A DNA stretch of 64,000 bases from CAYJFQ01 sp964369955 (GCA_964369955.1 CAYJFQ010000002.1:1-64000); one strand, 5' to 3'. Positions 16,336 to 25,775 are shown, counted from the stretch's first letter. The notes: generated by a model not told the origin, from the sequence alone. Program-made: numbers and translations.

Positions 16336-17784
16336 ATGGTCAAAATAGATAAAAATTGGAAACTCCCATCACTAGATAGTGTAAAAAATGCGAATTCAGA
16401 AATTCGCTATTTTGATTTTAATTTATCAAGTGATTTTAAGGAGTTAGGAACTGGCAAATATTTCTATTTACGTACTTATGGCTGTCAAGCTAATGAACGT
16501 GATAGCGAAAGCATCTCAGGCATACTAAGAGCAATGGGCTTTACTTATACTGAAGATTTAGATAGATGTGATTTAATTGTATTGAACACTTGTGCAGTAA
16601 GGAAAAATGCAGAAGATAAGGTAATAGGTGAGCTCGGAGCTCTTAAAAAATATAAAAAGAACAAACCTAATTTAATTATTGCTCTTGCAGGTTGTATGTC
16701 TCAAGAGGAGGAAGTTGTTCACCTTATATTAAACAAGTATCGTCAAGTTAATTTAATTATTGGAACACATAATATTAGTAATTTACCAAGTTTGTTAAAA
16801 AAATGCATGATCGATGGTGAAAAGGTGGTTGAAGTTTTTTCAGACACTGCTGAAGTTGTTGAGCAGCTACCAATAGATCGTTTTAAAGACCATAAAGCAT
16901 GGATAAATATAATGTATGGTTGTGATAAATTTTGTACATATTGTATCGTTCCTTACACAAGGGGTAAACAACGCTCTAGAAGAATGAAGGACATTCTTAA
17001 GGAAGTTAAGGAGTGCCTGAATAATAATTTTAAAGAGATTACCTTATTAGGGCAAAATGTTAATGCCTATGGAAAAGACTTTGGTTTGGAAGATGGATTT
17101 GCAGTGTTGCTTGAAGAAGTTGCAAAAACTGGAATTAAGAGAATTAGATTTGTCACTTCTCATCCATGGGATTTCAGTGATCAAATGGTAGAGGTTATTA
17201 GTAAGTATGAAAATATTATGCCTTATCTACACTTACCTGTTCAATCGGGAAACAATGAAATACTGCGTAAGATGGGGCGTCGTTATACAATTGAAAAGTA
17301 TTTAGAACTATTTGATAAAATCAACAGTAAAATGGACCATGTTTCTTTTACAAGTGATATTATCGTTGGATTCCCTGGTGAAACTGAAGAACAGTTTCAA
17401 GATACAATGAAAGTGGTTAAATATTGTAAGTTTGACAACATTTTTTCTTTTGTGTACTCACCTAGAGAAAAAACCCCTGCGGCTTTAATGGAAGATAATG
17501 TTGATATGGACACTAAAAAAGACCGTCTATATCGTTTAAATGAAGAATTTAAAATTCATTCACTAGAAAATGCTAATAAGTATATTAATACAATCCAAGA
17601 GGTGCTAGTAGATGGATTGAGTAAGAAAGATAATACAGTTTATTCAGGATATACAAAAACCAATAAACTTGTTAACTTTACAAGTGAAAGAGAATTAAAA
17701 ATTGGTGATTTGGTAAATGTTGAGATTTCAAATGCCAAAACTTTCACCTTAGATGGCAAATGTATCAACGTTATAAGCGAATAA
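16336..17784 (+). CDS. miaB: tRNA-2-methylthio-N6-dimethylallyladenosine synthase MiaB
   Basis: Radical-SAM methylthiotransferase acting on A37 of tRNAs that read UNN codons. Of 482 residues, the N-terminal cluster domain has RTYGCQANERDSE, LNTCAVRKNAE and AGCMSQEE; the radical-SAM ligands are C196, C200 and C203 (CDKFCTYC); a TRAM domain ends the protein. The start is odd: ATG 16336 comes six bases after the T-run of the ferredoxin terminator, with no ribosome-binding site and no evident promoter. The first 40 residues are an N-terminal extension normal for Gram-positive MiaB. Confidence 0.95.
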   Translation: MVKIDKNWKLPSLDSVKNANSEIRYFDFNLSSDFKELGTGKYFYLRTYGCQANERDSESISGILRAMGFTYTEDLDRCDLIVLNTCAVRKNAEDKVIGELGALKKYKKNKPNLIIALAGCMSQEEEVVHLILNKYRQVNLIIGTHNISNLPSLLKKCMIDGEKVVEVFSDTAEVVEQLPIDRFKDHKAWINIMYGCDKFCTYCIVPYTRGKQRSRRMKDILKEVKECLNNNFKEITLLGQNVNAYGKDFGLEDGFAVLLEEVAKTGIKRIRFVTSHPWDFSDQMVEVISKYENIMPYLHLPVQSGNNEILRKMGRRYTIEKYLELFDKINSKMDHVSFTSDIIVGFPGETEEQFQDTMKVVKYCKFDNIFSFVYSPREKTPAALMEDNVDMDTKKDRLYRLNEEFKIHSLENANKYINTIQEVLVDGLSKKDNTVYSGYTKTNKLVNFTSERELKIGDLVNVEISNAKTFTLDGKCINVISE

Positions 17785-17810
17785 ATGAAATAAAGAAATT
17801 TTTATGTTAA

Positions 17811-17816
17811 TATAAT
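17811..17816 (+). promoter_or_regulatory. Candidate -10 box of rnjA
   Basis: TATAAT lies 17 bases before the ATG at 17834, with CGGAGGC as ribosome-binding site between. No strong -35 is seen. Confidence 0.4.
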
Positions 17817-17833
17817 AGTAATTCGGAGGCATT

Positions 17834-19501
17834 ATGGAACAAATAAAAATAGGCGCACTAGGTGGCCAAGACGAAAATGGAAAAAATCTTTTTATATTTG
17901 AAATAAACGAGAGTATTTTTATAATTCAATGTGGTTATAAATACCCAGACACTGATCAGTTAGGAATAGAGTTTATTATTCCTAGTTTTAAGTATGTAAT
18001 AGAAAATAAAGATAGAGTTAAGGGAATCTTCATTACTCATGCACATGATGATGTAATGGGTAGTTTGGAGTATTTATTAAAATCAATTAGTGCACCTATA
18101 TTCACAACACCTTTTACAGGAAAAATTATTCAAGACTTGTTTGGGAACAAGTTAGGAAAGAAATTAGTAATTAAACTATTAAGAAGAAATGGTGACTTTC
18201 AATTAGCGGGGGTAAACTTTAAAACATTCGGATTAACACATTCAGTACCTGATGGATTTGGTTTAGCCTTTGAAACAAAACATGGATATATAGTATATGC
18301 AGGTGAGTTTTTGTTTGATTTTGACATCAACAATCCAGCATTTAACACAGATGTTACAAGTCTTGCGGCCCTTGGCAAAAAAGGGGTATTAGCATTATTA
18401 TCTGAGTCTGTCTATTCAGATAGATTAGGAAATAGTGCACCAAAACATCGCATCACTAGTAAGATAGAGCCCTTCTTCCAAGAGGCTGAAGGAAGAATCA
18501 TTATTACTCTTTATCAACAGAATATGTTTAGATTGATTGAAGTGTTAGATTTAACTCGCAAGTTTAATCGACCAGTTGTATCTTTAGATCCTCGACTGAT
18601 GAAGTTAGTTAGAATGGCTGAAGCGCTTGGTTATTATAAAATTGCTGAAGGATTAGAACTTCCGTTAGATTCTTTTAATAATGAGATGGAAAATGTTGTT
18701 GTCATTGTCAGTGGCAAAGGACCTGAAGTTTTTAATCGCATGAATCAAATTGCGATTAATGAAGATGATTTAATCGAACTTAGACCAACTGATACAATTA
18801 TTGTAGCTAGTCCTAGCGTTTCTGGAACTGAAAGAGAAGCTGGACGTATGGAAAATGAATTATATAAAAGCGATGTAACAATTCGCACTTTAAATCGCAA
18901 AGAAGTTGTTTCTCTTCATCCTTCGATTGAAGATTTAAAAATGCTTAATTACTTATTGAAGCCTAAATATTTTTTACCAATTATTGGTGAATATCGTCAG
19001 TTAATTGACAATGCAAATATTGCCTTGCAAATGGGGCATCGTGCTGATAGAATACTAGTTTTAGATAATGGGCAAATTGCTTATTTTGAAGATGGTGAAT
19101 TTAAAAATAGTGCTAGTTGGGTTGAAGTAGATGATGTAATGATTGATGGCAAAGACAATCTTGACTCTTCAGGCATGGTTTTAAGAGATCGCGAGATCCT
19201 TTGTAAAGATGGAGTTATTATTGCCGGAGTTTCTTTAGATTTCTATACTAAAGAAATAATTGCTGGTCCAGATATCCAAACTAGGGGTTTAATCTATCTT
19301 AAAGATGCGGACCATATCATTAAAGAGATTACTTCAATTGTTGAAAATACAATCAGAGACAGTGTTAAAGATGACTCATATTCTAATTCTGGTTGTCGTC
19401 TTGCGATTAAAGAAAAGATTAGTAAATATATAATTAAAGAAACTGGAAAAAGACCTATGGTCTTACCAGCTATTATAGAGGCAAGGACTAATGGGGCGTA
19501 A
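17834..19501 (+). CDS. rnjA: Ribonuclease J
   Basis: Metallo-beta-lactamase/beta-CASP ribonuclease with 5' exonuclease and endonuclease activity in mRNA decay and rRNA maturation. Of 555 residues, motif 2 is ITHAHDDVMG (the usual THGHEDHIG is altered to THAHDDVMG), with LTHSVPDGFG and YAGEFLFDFD for the later metal ligands and the beta-CASP and C-terminal parts following. Replacement of the second His pair (HxHxDH becomes HxHDDV) suggests weakened or lost catalysis. The start has CGGAGG. ftsK overlaps its end by 11 bases. Confidence 0.9.
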   Translation: MEQIKIGALGGQDENGKNLFIFEINESIFIIQCGYKYPDTDQLGIEFIIPSFKYVIENKDRVKGIFITHAHDDVMGSLEYLLKSISAPIFTTPFTGKIIQDLFGNKLGKKLVIKLLRRNGDFQLAGVNFKTFGLTHSVPDGFGLAFETKHGYIVYAGEFLFDFDINNPAFNTDVTSLAALGKKGVLALLSESVYSDRLGNSAPKHRITSKIEPFFQEAEGRIIITLYQQNMFRLIEVLDLTRKFNRPVVSLDPRLMKLVRMAEALGYYKIAEGLELPLDSFNNEMENVVVIVSGKGPEVFNRMNQIAINEDDLIELRPTDTIIVASPSVSGTEREAGRMENELYKSDVTIRTLNRKEVVSLHPSIEDLKMLNYLLKPKYFLPIIGEYRQLIDNANIALQMGHRADRILVLDNGQIAYFEDGEFKNSASWVEVDDVMIDGKDNLDSSGMVLRDREILCKDGVIIAGVSLDFYTKEIIAGPDIQTRGLIYLKDADHIIKEITSIVENTIRDSVKDDSYSNSGCRLAIKEKISKYIIKETGKRPMVLPAIIEARTNGA

Positions 19502-21653
19502 ATCGAAATTACAAATTAAAAAAGAAGCAAGAAAAAACCAACTAGTTGTTAGTCTAATAAGTTTATGTTTAATCCTTATTTTAGTTATGGGAATTGGTAG
19601 ATTTGGAATTGTTGGAGAATTTACTTCTAATGTTTTTGGTTATATTTTCGGTGAGCACTATGTAATATTTATTTTTATTTTAGTTACGTTAATTGGAGTG
19701 TTTCTATTAGGGCAACAAAAGAAAAAATACTTTAAAAAGTTCATTTGGGGTGTTTCTTTATTATTTATTGCATTAAATATTTATTTTTCAATAAGTTATG
19801 GTGAACTTGCACAAGGTAACTTCTTATTTACAGAATATATAACTGATACTTTTAAAATATTTAATGGTGATGCTAGTTTTAATGCAGGATTGTTAGGTTC
19901 TTTATTGTATGATATTTTTGTTGTATCTTTTGATGTAACAGGAACTTATATAATTATCGCTGTATTGACAATAATTGGTGCATTATTAATAGTGGATGTT
20001 AATATCTTTAAAATGATGCTTAATAGTTTTAAAGAAAACTTATTTTATGAAGAAGAACCTGTTGAGAAGAAAAATGAAGTTAGAACTCCTTCACTTTTTG
20101 AGTTTGAAAAGGTGAAAGATGTTAAGCGAAAAAAGAAAAGTAAAATCAGCATTGATCATACATTAGAAACGCAAGAAAAGGATTACCAACAAAGAATAAA
20201 ACCTATTTCACTAACTAATAGTGGCAATAAAGAATTAATTGAGTATCATCTACCTTCTATCGGCTTACTCGATGAGCCGGTGTTTGATAGATCTAATGAG
20301 AATGCAATAGCTGGGAAAAAGAAGAGTGAATTGTTGATAAATCTACTTTCTCAATTTGATATACCTGTAAGTTTGGTTGATATTCATATTGGTCCTAGTG
20401 TTACAAAGTTTGAAATTAAACCAGAAGCGGGGATTAAAGTCAGTAAAATCAGCGCATTAACAGATGATATTAAGATGGGATTAGCCGCAAGGGACATCAG
20501 AATTGAGGCTCCTATACCCGGACATGCTACTGTTGGTATTGAAGTTCCTAATGTTAAAACAACTCCTGTTTGTATGAAACAAGTATTAGTGGGGATACCT
20601 AGTGATGCTAGAAAGTTAACTATGACTTTAGGTAAGGATTTGCAGGGGAATTCAATTTTTATGGATTTAGATAAAATGCCACATTTATTAGTAGCTGGAG
20701 CTACTGGTAGTGGTAAAAGTGTAGGTATTAATAGTTTTATTATGTCTTTAATTTTAAGGACTACACCTGAAGAAGTTAAATTGTTATTAATTGATCCTAA
20801 GAAAGTGGAGTTTACACCTTATGCAAAAATTCCACATTTATTAACTAATGTAATTACTGATGCCGGTGAGGCTAGTAAAGCCTTAAAGGTTGTCGTTGAA
20901 AAAATGGATTTAAGGTATAACTTATTTAGAGATTTTGGGGTTAAAAATATAACTGCTTACAATCAGTTACAAAGAGAATCTAAAAATGATAAAATGCCAC
21001 CATTACCTTTTATCGTTGTGATTATTGATGAGTTAGCTGATTTAATGATGGTTGCAGGTAAAGAGGTTGAAGGTAGTATTCAAAGAATTACTCAATTAGC
21101 TAGGGCTGCAGGTATTCATTTAATTGTAGCTACACAAAGGCCTAGTACAGATGTTATTACTGGCATTATCAAAGCTAACATTCCTAGTAGAATTGCATTT
21201 GCGGTAAGTAGTGGAATTGACTCAAGAACAATTTTAGATACTGTTGGTGCAGAACGTTTGTTAGGAAATGGAGATATGTTGTATTATCCAAGTGGGCAAA
21301 GTAGCCCTGTTAGATTACAGGGTGTTTATGTAAGTGATAAGGAAATTAATGAGGTTTGTAAGTTTGTAAGTGATCAATGTACTGCTGATTTTGATCCTGA
21401 CTTTTTTAATTTAACTGCTGAATATAGTGATAATTCTAGTGAGTCAAGTACTTACGATGACCCTTTATACCAAGAGGCAAAAGAGTATGTTATTTCTGCT
21501 GGTAGAGCAAGCACTTCTTTGTTGCAAAGAAGATTTAGAATTGGATATAATCGTGCAGCTAGACTTATTGATATTCTAGAATCTAAAGGAATAATAGGTC
21601 CTGCAGTAGGTTCTAAACCTCGACAAGTTTATGGTACTTTAGATGAAGAATAG
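19491..21653 (+). CDS. ftsK: DNA translocase FtsK/SpoIIIE
   Basis: Septal DNA pump that clears the chromosome terminus from the division site. Of 720 residues, the N-terminal 185 carry about four membrane helices, followed by a short basic linker, the alpha/beta motor with Walker A AGATGSGKS (about 402-410) and Walker B VVIIDELADLM, and the gamma winged helix (YVISAGRASTSLLQRRFRIG) that reads KOPS/SRS sequences. The start ATG overlaps the rnjA stop, and the lipoprotein gene overlaps its end, suggesting one transcript. Confidence 0.95.
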   Translation: MGRKSKLQIKKEARKNQLVVSLISLCLILILVMGIGRFGIVGEFTSNVFGYIFGEHYVIFIFILVTLIGVFLLGQQKKKYFKKFIWGVSLLFIALNIYFSISYGELAQGNFLFTEYITDTFKIFNGDASFNAGLLGSLLYDIFVVSFDVTGTYIIIAVLTIIGALLIVDVNIFKMMLNSFKENLFYEEEPVEKKNEVRTPSLFEFEKVKDVKRKKKSKISIDHTLETQEKDYQQRIKPISLTNSGNKELIEYHLPSIGLLDEPVFDRSNENAIAGKKKSELLINLLSQFDIPVSLVDIHIGPSVTKFEIKPEAGIKVSKISALTDDIKMGLAARDIRIEAPIPGHATVGIEVPNVKTTPVCMKQVLVGIPSDARKLTMTLGKDLQGNSIFMDLDKMPHLLVAGATGSGKSVGINSFIMSLILRTTPEEVKLLLIDPKKVEFTPYAKIPHLLTNVITDAGEASKALKVVVEKMDLRYNLFRDFGVKNITAYNQLQRESKNDKMPPLPFIVVIIDELADLMMVAGKEVEGSIQRITQLARAAGIHLIVATQRPSTDVITGIIKANIPSRIAFAVSSGIDSRTILDTVGAERLLGNGDMLYYPSGQSSPVRLQGVYVSDKEINEVCKFVSDQCTADFDPDFFNLTAEYSDNSSESSTYDDPLYQEAKEYVISAGRASTSLLQRRFRIGYNRAARLIDILESKGIIGPAVGSKPRQVYGTLDEE

Positions 21654-22653
21654 AATTTTCTTAATTTTCTTTTGTCTTGCTTTGGTAAGTGGATGCGCAA
21701 AAGAAACAAATGCCACAATTAATGTTGGTTGTCCAATAAGCATAATTGTCATTAGTAACGAAAAAGGTTATGAATCGGATATATATAATCAAAGTGTTAA
21801 GAATGCATTTGAGAATTTCAGAATTGAAAATAATTATAGTGAAAATTGTTTTGATTATGTTAGCGCTTTTGATTCAACTAAATACCAGGATACAATAAAT
21901 TCTGCGATTTTTATTGAACCTGATTTAATCGTTGTGGCTAACTCAGAAATGAAAGAAGATTTAACAAAGGCAATTGAAGATGAAGTTAATCAAAAAATTG
22001 TTTATTTGGGTAATGATGCTAATAGTTTCAATATTTTAAATGTAAGTATTGATAGTTATGATGCTGGATATATTTATGGAAGCTTAATTGGACTTAATAA
22101 TAATTCTTTAAATTTTAGTAGTTATGGCTTTCTGGGAAATAATCAAAATTTAAATGATGGTTTTAAAAATGGTCTTGAAGATTATTCTGGTTATTTATCG
22201 CAAATTGTCCCTACTGTTGAGGAAGTTGCTAAAATTAATGACAACTTTAAAATGGTCGATTATTTTATTGATAATAATACGAGTGTTATAATAGTTGAAA
22301 ATCCAAATGATTTGGCTATGACTTTAGATAAAGTCTCAAATAGTGGAAAAAACATTTATGTAGTGGCCAATAATTTGGTTTATAAGAGTGTTGAATTGTT
22401 AGGTGAGTATCAAGATTATTTGTTATTATCAATATCTAATAATTATGAATTAGTGATAAATAGTGTAATTGAAATGATTGATAGCGGGAGTTTTAAAGGC
22501 GGAATAATTAATACGTTTTATAATTCAATCTCTAATGATGGATTATTAATCACTAGAAATGATGACTTAATTAGTTTAGAAAGTATTCAAACAATAGAAG
22601 AATACATTAAAAATAATAAATTAATAAGGAGAAATGAAAATGAAAGTAATTAG
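21643..22653 (+). CDS. BMP-family substrate-binding lipoprotein
   Basis: A 336-residue secreted lipoprotein. The signal peptide MKNRIFLIFFCLALVSGC ends in the lipobox LVSGC, so the protein should be lipid-anchored through Cys18. The rest resembles the basic membrane protein (Med/TmpC) family of periplasmic-binding-like proteins (YIYGSLIGLNNNSLNFSSYG, GFKNGLEDYSG). BMP proteins often bind nucleosides, but no transporter genes are adjacent and the ligand is unknown. It overlaps ftsK by 11 bases and the SIS gene by 14 bases. In Bacillus, Med is a BMP-type regulator of competence; equivalence here is speculative. Confidence 0.7.
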   Translation: MKNRIFLIFFCLALVSGCAKETNATINVGCPISIIVISNEKGYESDIYNQSVKNAFENFRIENNYSENCFDYVSAFDSTKYQDTINSAIFIEPDLIVVANSEMKEDLTKAIEDEVNQKIVYLGNDANSFNILNVSIDSYDAGYIYGSLIGLNNNSLNFSSYGFLGNNQNLNDGFKNGLEDYSGYLSQIVPTVEEVAKINDNFKMVDYFIDNNTSVIIVENPNDLAMTLDKVSNSGKNIYVVANNLVYKSVELLGEYQDYLLLSISNNYELVINSVIEMIDSGSFKGGIINTFYNSISNDGLLITRNDDLISLESIQTIEEYIKNNKLIRRNENESN

Positions 22654-23374
22654 GAAGTTTTATCAAGAAATTGAAAAGCAGTTAGAAGATTCATTGAAAC
22701 AAGAAGGCGCAATCATGGAGACAACTAACATCTTCTATGACAGTATTATTAATGGCGGTGTTATCCATGTTTTCGGTTGTGGTCACTCTCAAATGTTTGG
22801 TCAAGAATTATGTTTTAGAACAGGTGGTTTAGTCCCTGTCAACGCGATTATGATTCCTCAATTCTGTATATTCCCAACTGCTGCAATTTCTCAAAAACTT
22901 GAAAGAAGTGAAGGTATGGCAGAAAGTGTATTCCAAGGATTAAACCATCGTCCAGAAGATGTTATGCTAATTGTTAGTGTATCAGGACGCAATGCGGCTG
23001 TTATTGATATGGCCATCACGGCTAAAGAAAAAGGAATGAAAGTAATTGCTTTAACTTCTATTAATTACAGCAACTCAGTAACCTCAAGACATTCATCAGG
23101 AAAATTATTGAAAGATTTTGCAGATGTTGTTTTAGATCTTCCTGGAGTAAGTGGCGATGCAGTGTTAAGTCATCCAAAGGTAGCTAACGCATTTTGCTCA
23201 CCTAGTACGATTGTTGGAATGAGTATCTTATCAGGAATTATTGGTGAAACAGTTGTTAAGCTTGCGGAAAATGATCATGATCCAATGGTGTGGGTAAGTG
23301 GAAACTTAGACAAAGGTGATAAGATTAATGCTGAATATGTTAAAAAATATAAAGGTAGAGTAAATATTTTATAA
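22640..23374 (+). CDS. SIS-domain sugar phosphate-binding protein (UPF0309-like)
   Basis: A 244-residue protein with one SIS fold (sugar isomerase). The phosphate-binding motifs are VFGCGHSQMFGQEL and VSVSGRNAAVIDMA; the GDAVLSHP and FCSPSTIVGM segments are typical of UPF0309/phosphoheptose-isomerase-like proteins. The likely substrate is a sugar phosphate such as a deacylated amino-sugar derivative, not determinable here. ATG 22640 is preferred over 22634 because of its spacing from AAGGAGA. A terminator follows. Confidence 0.85.
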   Translation: MKVIRKFYQEIEKQLEDSLKQEGAIMETTNIFYDSIINGGVIHVFGCGHSQMFGQELCFRTGGLVPVNAIMIPQFCIFPTAAISQKLERSEGMAESVFQGLNHRPEDVMLIVSVSGRNAAVIDMAITAKEKGMKVIALTSINYSNSVTSRHSSGKLLKDFADVVLDLPGVSGDAVLSHPKVANAFCSPSTIVGMSILSGIIGETVVKLAENDHDPMVWVSGNLDKGDKINAEYVKKYKGRVNIL

Positions 23375-23399
23375 TAAGTAATATATTTTAGATTAAACA

Positions 23400-23435
23400 A
23401 GAGAAATGAATGATATTGATTATTTCTCTCTTTTT
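23400..23435 (+). terminator. Terminator after the SIS gene
   Basis: AGAGAAAT (23400-23407) and ATTTCTCT (23422-23429) pair around a 14-nt loop, followed by a T-run. Confidence 0.75.
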
Positions 23436-23488
23436 ACGTGCATTATTTAATGAAAGTTTGACTTTTTAATTTAAGTAATACTTAGTTA

Positions 23489-23497
23489 TGGTAAAAT
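23489..23497 (+). promoter_or_regulatory. Extended -10 of the nfnAB-type operon
   Basis: TGGTAAAAT is followed by six bases and the ATG at 23504. There is no ribosome-binding site, so a leaderless mRNA is expected. A TTGACT at 23458-23463 is too far away (28 bases) to act as its -35. Confidence 0.5.
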
Positions 23498-23503
23498 ATT
23501 TAT

Positions 23504-24337
23504 ATGACAAAAATAATAAATAAAGAGATATTAAATTCACAAACTATCCTAATGGATATAGAATCAAAAGCAATCGCATCTAAAGCTAAAGCGGGACAAT
23601 TCATCGTCTTTAGATTGAGTGAGTTCGGAGAAAGGGTACCACTCACTATTAATGACACTAATGTTGAAAGAGGAACAATTAGAATTGTTTTTCAAATGAT
23701 CGGAAAAAGTACTATCGAATTGGGTAGGTTAAATGTTGGTGATGAAATATTAGATTTGGTTGGTCCGTTAGGACACCCTACCGAATACCAAGGCTATAAA
23801 AATGTCTGTGTAGTAGTTGGGGGATTAGGGTGTGCCATTGGATTTTTAAGCGCAAAACAAATTTATAATAGTGGAGTTAACGTGGATATAATTGCTGGTT
23901 TTAGAAACAAAGATATAGTTATCTTGGAAGATGAAATGAGTAAGGTGTGTAATAATTTATATTTATGTAGTGATGATGGCAGCGTTGGTTTTAAGGGTTT
24001 TGTTAGCGATAAGTTAGATGAATTAATTGCTAAGAAAAAATATGATTTAGTATTAACAATTGGACCTCTTGTGATGATGAGAAGTGTAAGTTTAGTTACA
24101 AGTAAGTACCAAATTAGAACTATGGCTAGTTTGAACCCTATAATGATTGATGCTAGTGGTATGTGTGGTGGTTGTAGGGTTACTGTTGATGGTAAAATTA
24201 AGTTTGCGTGTGTTGAAGGTCCTGATTTTGATGCCTCTTTAATTGATTTTAATGAGTTAATAGTTCGAAATAACTTCTACCAAGAGCATGAAAGAGACGC
24301 ATCTTGTCGTCTATTGAAGGGTGCAGAAAATGAATAA
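23504..24337 (+). CDS. nfnA: Ferredoxin-NADP+ oxidoreductase subunit alpha (NfnA/SudB type)
   Basis: FAD- and NAD-binding reductase subunit of 277 residues in the PyrK family. The N-terminal half is the FAD barrel (RVPLTINDTNVERGTIRIVF); the NAD-binding half has VVVGGLGCAIGFLSAK; near residues 220-236 MCGGCRVTVDGKIKFACVEG provides Cys for a [2Fe-2S] cluster. The IDASGMCGGCRV and GPDFDA segments are the hallmark of NfnA rather than dihydroorotate-dehydrogenase PyrK. With NfnB it couples NADH, NADPH and reduced ferredoxin by flavin-based electron bifurcation. It overlaps nfnB by eight bases. Confidence 0.85.
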   Translation: MTKIINKEILNSQTILMDIESKAIASKAKAGQFIVFRLSEFGERVPLTINDTNVERGTIRIVFQMIGKSTIELGRLNVGDEILDLVGPLGHPTEYQGYKNVCVVVGGLGCAIGFLSAKQIYNSGVNVDIIAGFRNKDIVILEDEMSKVCNNLYLCSDDGSVGFKGFVSDKLDELIAKKKYDLVLTIGPLVMMRSVSLVTSKYQIRTMASLNPIMIDASGMCGGCRVTVDGKIKFACVEGPDFDASLIDFNELIVRNNFYQEHERDASCRLLKGAENE

Positions 24338-25700
24338 CAGTTTAAAAAAAGTGAAAATGCCACTATTGGATCCAGAAATTAGAAATTGTAGTTTTAATGA
24401 AGTGGCGACGGGTTATACTTTAGAAATGGCATTAGAAGAAGCTGATCGTTGTATAAATTGTTCGAATGCTAAATGTAAAGATGGCTGTCCTGTTAATGTC
24501 GATATTCCAAGTTTTATTACAAAAATCAAAGAACAAGATTTTAAGGAAGCTTTTAAAGTAATTAATAATACTAACGCATTTCCAAGGATATGCGGAAGAG
24601 TTTGTCCTCAAGAGAGTCAATGTGAAAAGCATTGCATAAGAGGGATTAAAGGTGAGAGTGTTGCCATAGGTCGTTTAGAGAGATTTGTCGGTGACTGGTA
24701 TGCAAATAATTCAGAAACAAAGTATACAGAGGACTTAAGTGGAGAAAAAGTTGCGATAATTGGAAGTGGTCCTGCCGGATTAAGTTGCGCGAACGATTTA
24801 GCTGATGCCGGATTAAGAGTTACTATTTTTGAAGTTTTACATCAAGCTGGAGGTGTTTTAAGTTATGGAATCCCAGAGTTTAGATTGCCTAAAGAAATAG
24901 TTAATTCTGAAATTAAACAATTGAAAGATAAGGGTGTCATCTTTAAACTTAATACACTTGTAGGAAGAACAGTAACAATTGAAGAGTTATTTGAAGAGGG
25001 TTTTAAAGCAATCTTTATTGGTAGTGGAGCTGGATTGCCTAAATTTATGAATATTAAAGGTGAAAATCTAAATGGTGTTTATAGTGCTAATGAATTTTTA
25101 ACAAGAGTTAATTTAATGAAAGCTAATCTAACAGAATACGATACTCCCGTGTTTATTGGTCAGCATGTGGTAGTTGTTGGTGGTGGAAATGTTGCGATGG
25201 ATGCAGCTAGAGTAGCGAAGCGATTAGGTAGTAAAGTGACTGTGGTTTATCGTCGTTCAATGAATGAACTACCGGCTCGAAAAGAGGAAGTAGAACATGC
25301 GATTGAGGAAGGAATTAATTTTGAATTATTACAAAACCCTATTGAAATTTATGGTGATGATAATTTTAAAGTAAAGGGTATTAAAATTGATGTTATGGAG
25401 CTAGGGCAACCTGATTTAAGCGGTCGTAGAAAACCTATTAGTAGTGGAGTAACAAAAGAATTGGATTGCGATTGTATTATTATGTCAATTGGTACATCGC
25501 CAAATCCACTAATAAGATCTACAACGGAAGGATTAGAAACAACTAATTGGGGTGGGATCATAGTTGATGAGAACACTTTAGAAACAACAATCAGTAATAT
25601 TTATGCTGGGGGAGATGCTGTTAGTGGCGCTGCTACAGTTATTCTAGCTATGGGAGCTGGTAAGCAAGCTGCTAAAAGTATAATTAATCATTTAAAGTAA
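24330..25700 (+). CDS. nfnB: Ferredoxin-NADP+ oxidoreductase subunit beta (NfnB/GltD-like)
   Basis: A 456-residue flavoprotein related to the small subunit of glutamate synthase. Two Cys-rich motifs near the N-terminus (CINCSNAKCKDGCP and CGRVCPQESQCEKHC) bind [4Fe-4S] clusters. The FAD site is IIGSGPAGLSCANDLADAG and the NADPH site VVVGGGNVAMDAARVA with VYRR; IYAGGDAVSGAATVILAMG is the C-terminal FAD motif. No glutamate synthase large subunit is nearby, which with the adjacent NfnA gene supports an Nfn role. ATG 24330 is chosen with AAGGGTG upstream. Confidence 0.85.
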   Translation: MNNSLKKVKMPLLDPEIRNCSFNEVATGYTLEMALEEADRCINCSNAKCKDGCPVNVDIPSFITKIKEQDFKEAFKVINNTNAFPRICGRVCPQESQCEKHCIRGIKGESVAIGRLERFVGDWYANNSETKYTEDLSGEKVAIIGSGPAGLSCANDLADAGLRVTIFEVLHQAGGVLSYGIPEFRLPKEIVNSEIKQLKDKGVIFKLNTLVGRTVTIEELFEEGFKAIFIGSGAGLPKFMNIKGENLNGVYSANEFLTRVNLMKANLTEYDTPVFIGQHVVVVGGGNVAMDAARVAKRLGSKVTVVYRRSMNELPARKEEVEHAIEEGINFELLQNPIEIYGDDNFKVKGIKIDVMELGQPDLSGRRKPISSGVTKELDCDCIIMSIGTSPNPLIRSTTEGLETTNWGGIIVDENTLETTISNIYAGGDAVSGAATVILAMGAGKQAAKSIINHLK

Positions 25701-25705
25701 ACAAT

Positions 25706-25744
25706 AAAGCTTATTTTCTTATTTTTTAAGATAATAAGCTTTTT
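25706..25744 (+). terminator. Terminator of nfnAB
   Basis: AAAGCTTATT (25706-25715) pairs with AATAAGCTTT (25733-25742), with further pairing inside (TCTTA/TAAGA), then T bases. Confidence 0.75.
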
Positions 25745-25763
25745 ATATTCTTAGTTAATGTAT

Positions 25764-25769
25764 TATAAT
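25764..25769 (+). promoter_or_regulatory. -10 box of rel
   Basis: TATAAT is followed by six bases and the ATG at 25776. The upstream in-frame ATG at 25758 lies before this box and cannot be on its transcript. A leaderless mRNA is expected. Confidence 0.55.
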
Positions 25770-25775
25770 ATTTGT

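Noticed and set aside
25758..25775. Longer rel start at ATG 25758
   Set aside because: It lies upstream of the TATAAT at 25764-25769, so it could not be on that transcript; the next in-frame ATG at 25776 is six bases after the box.
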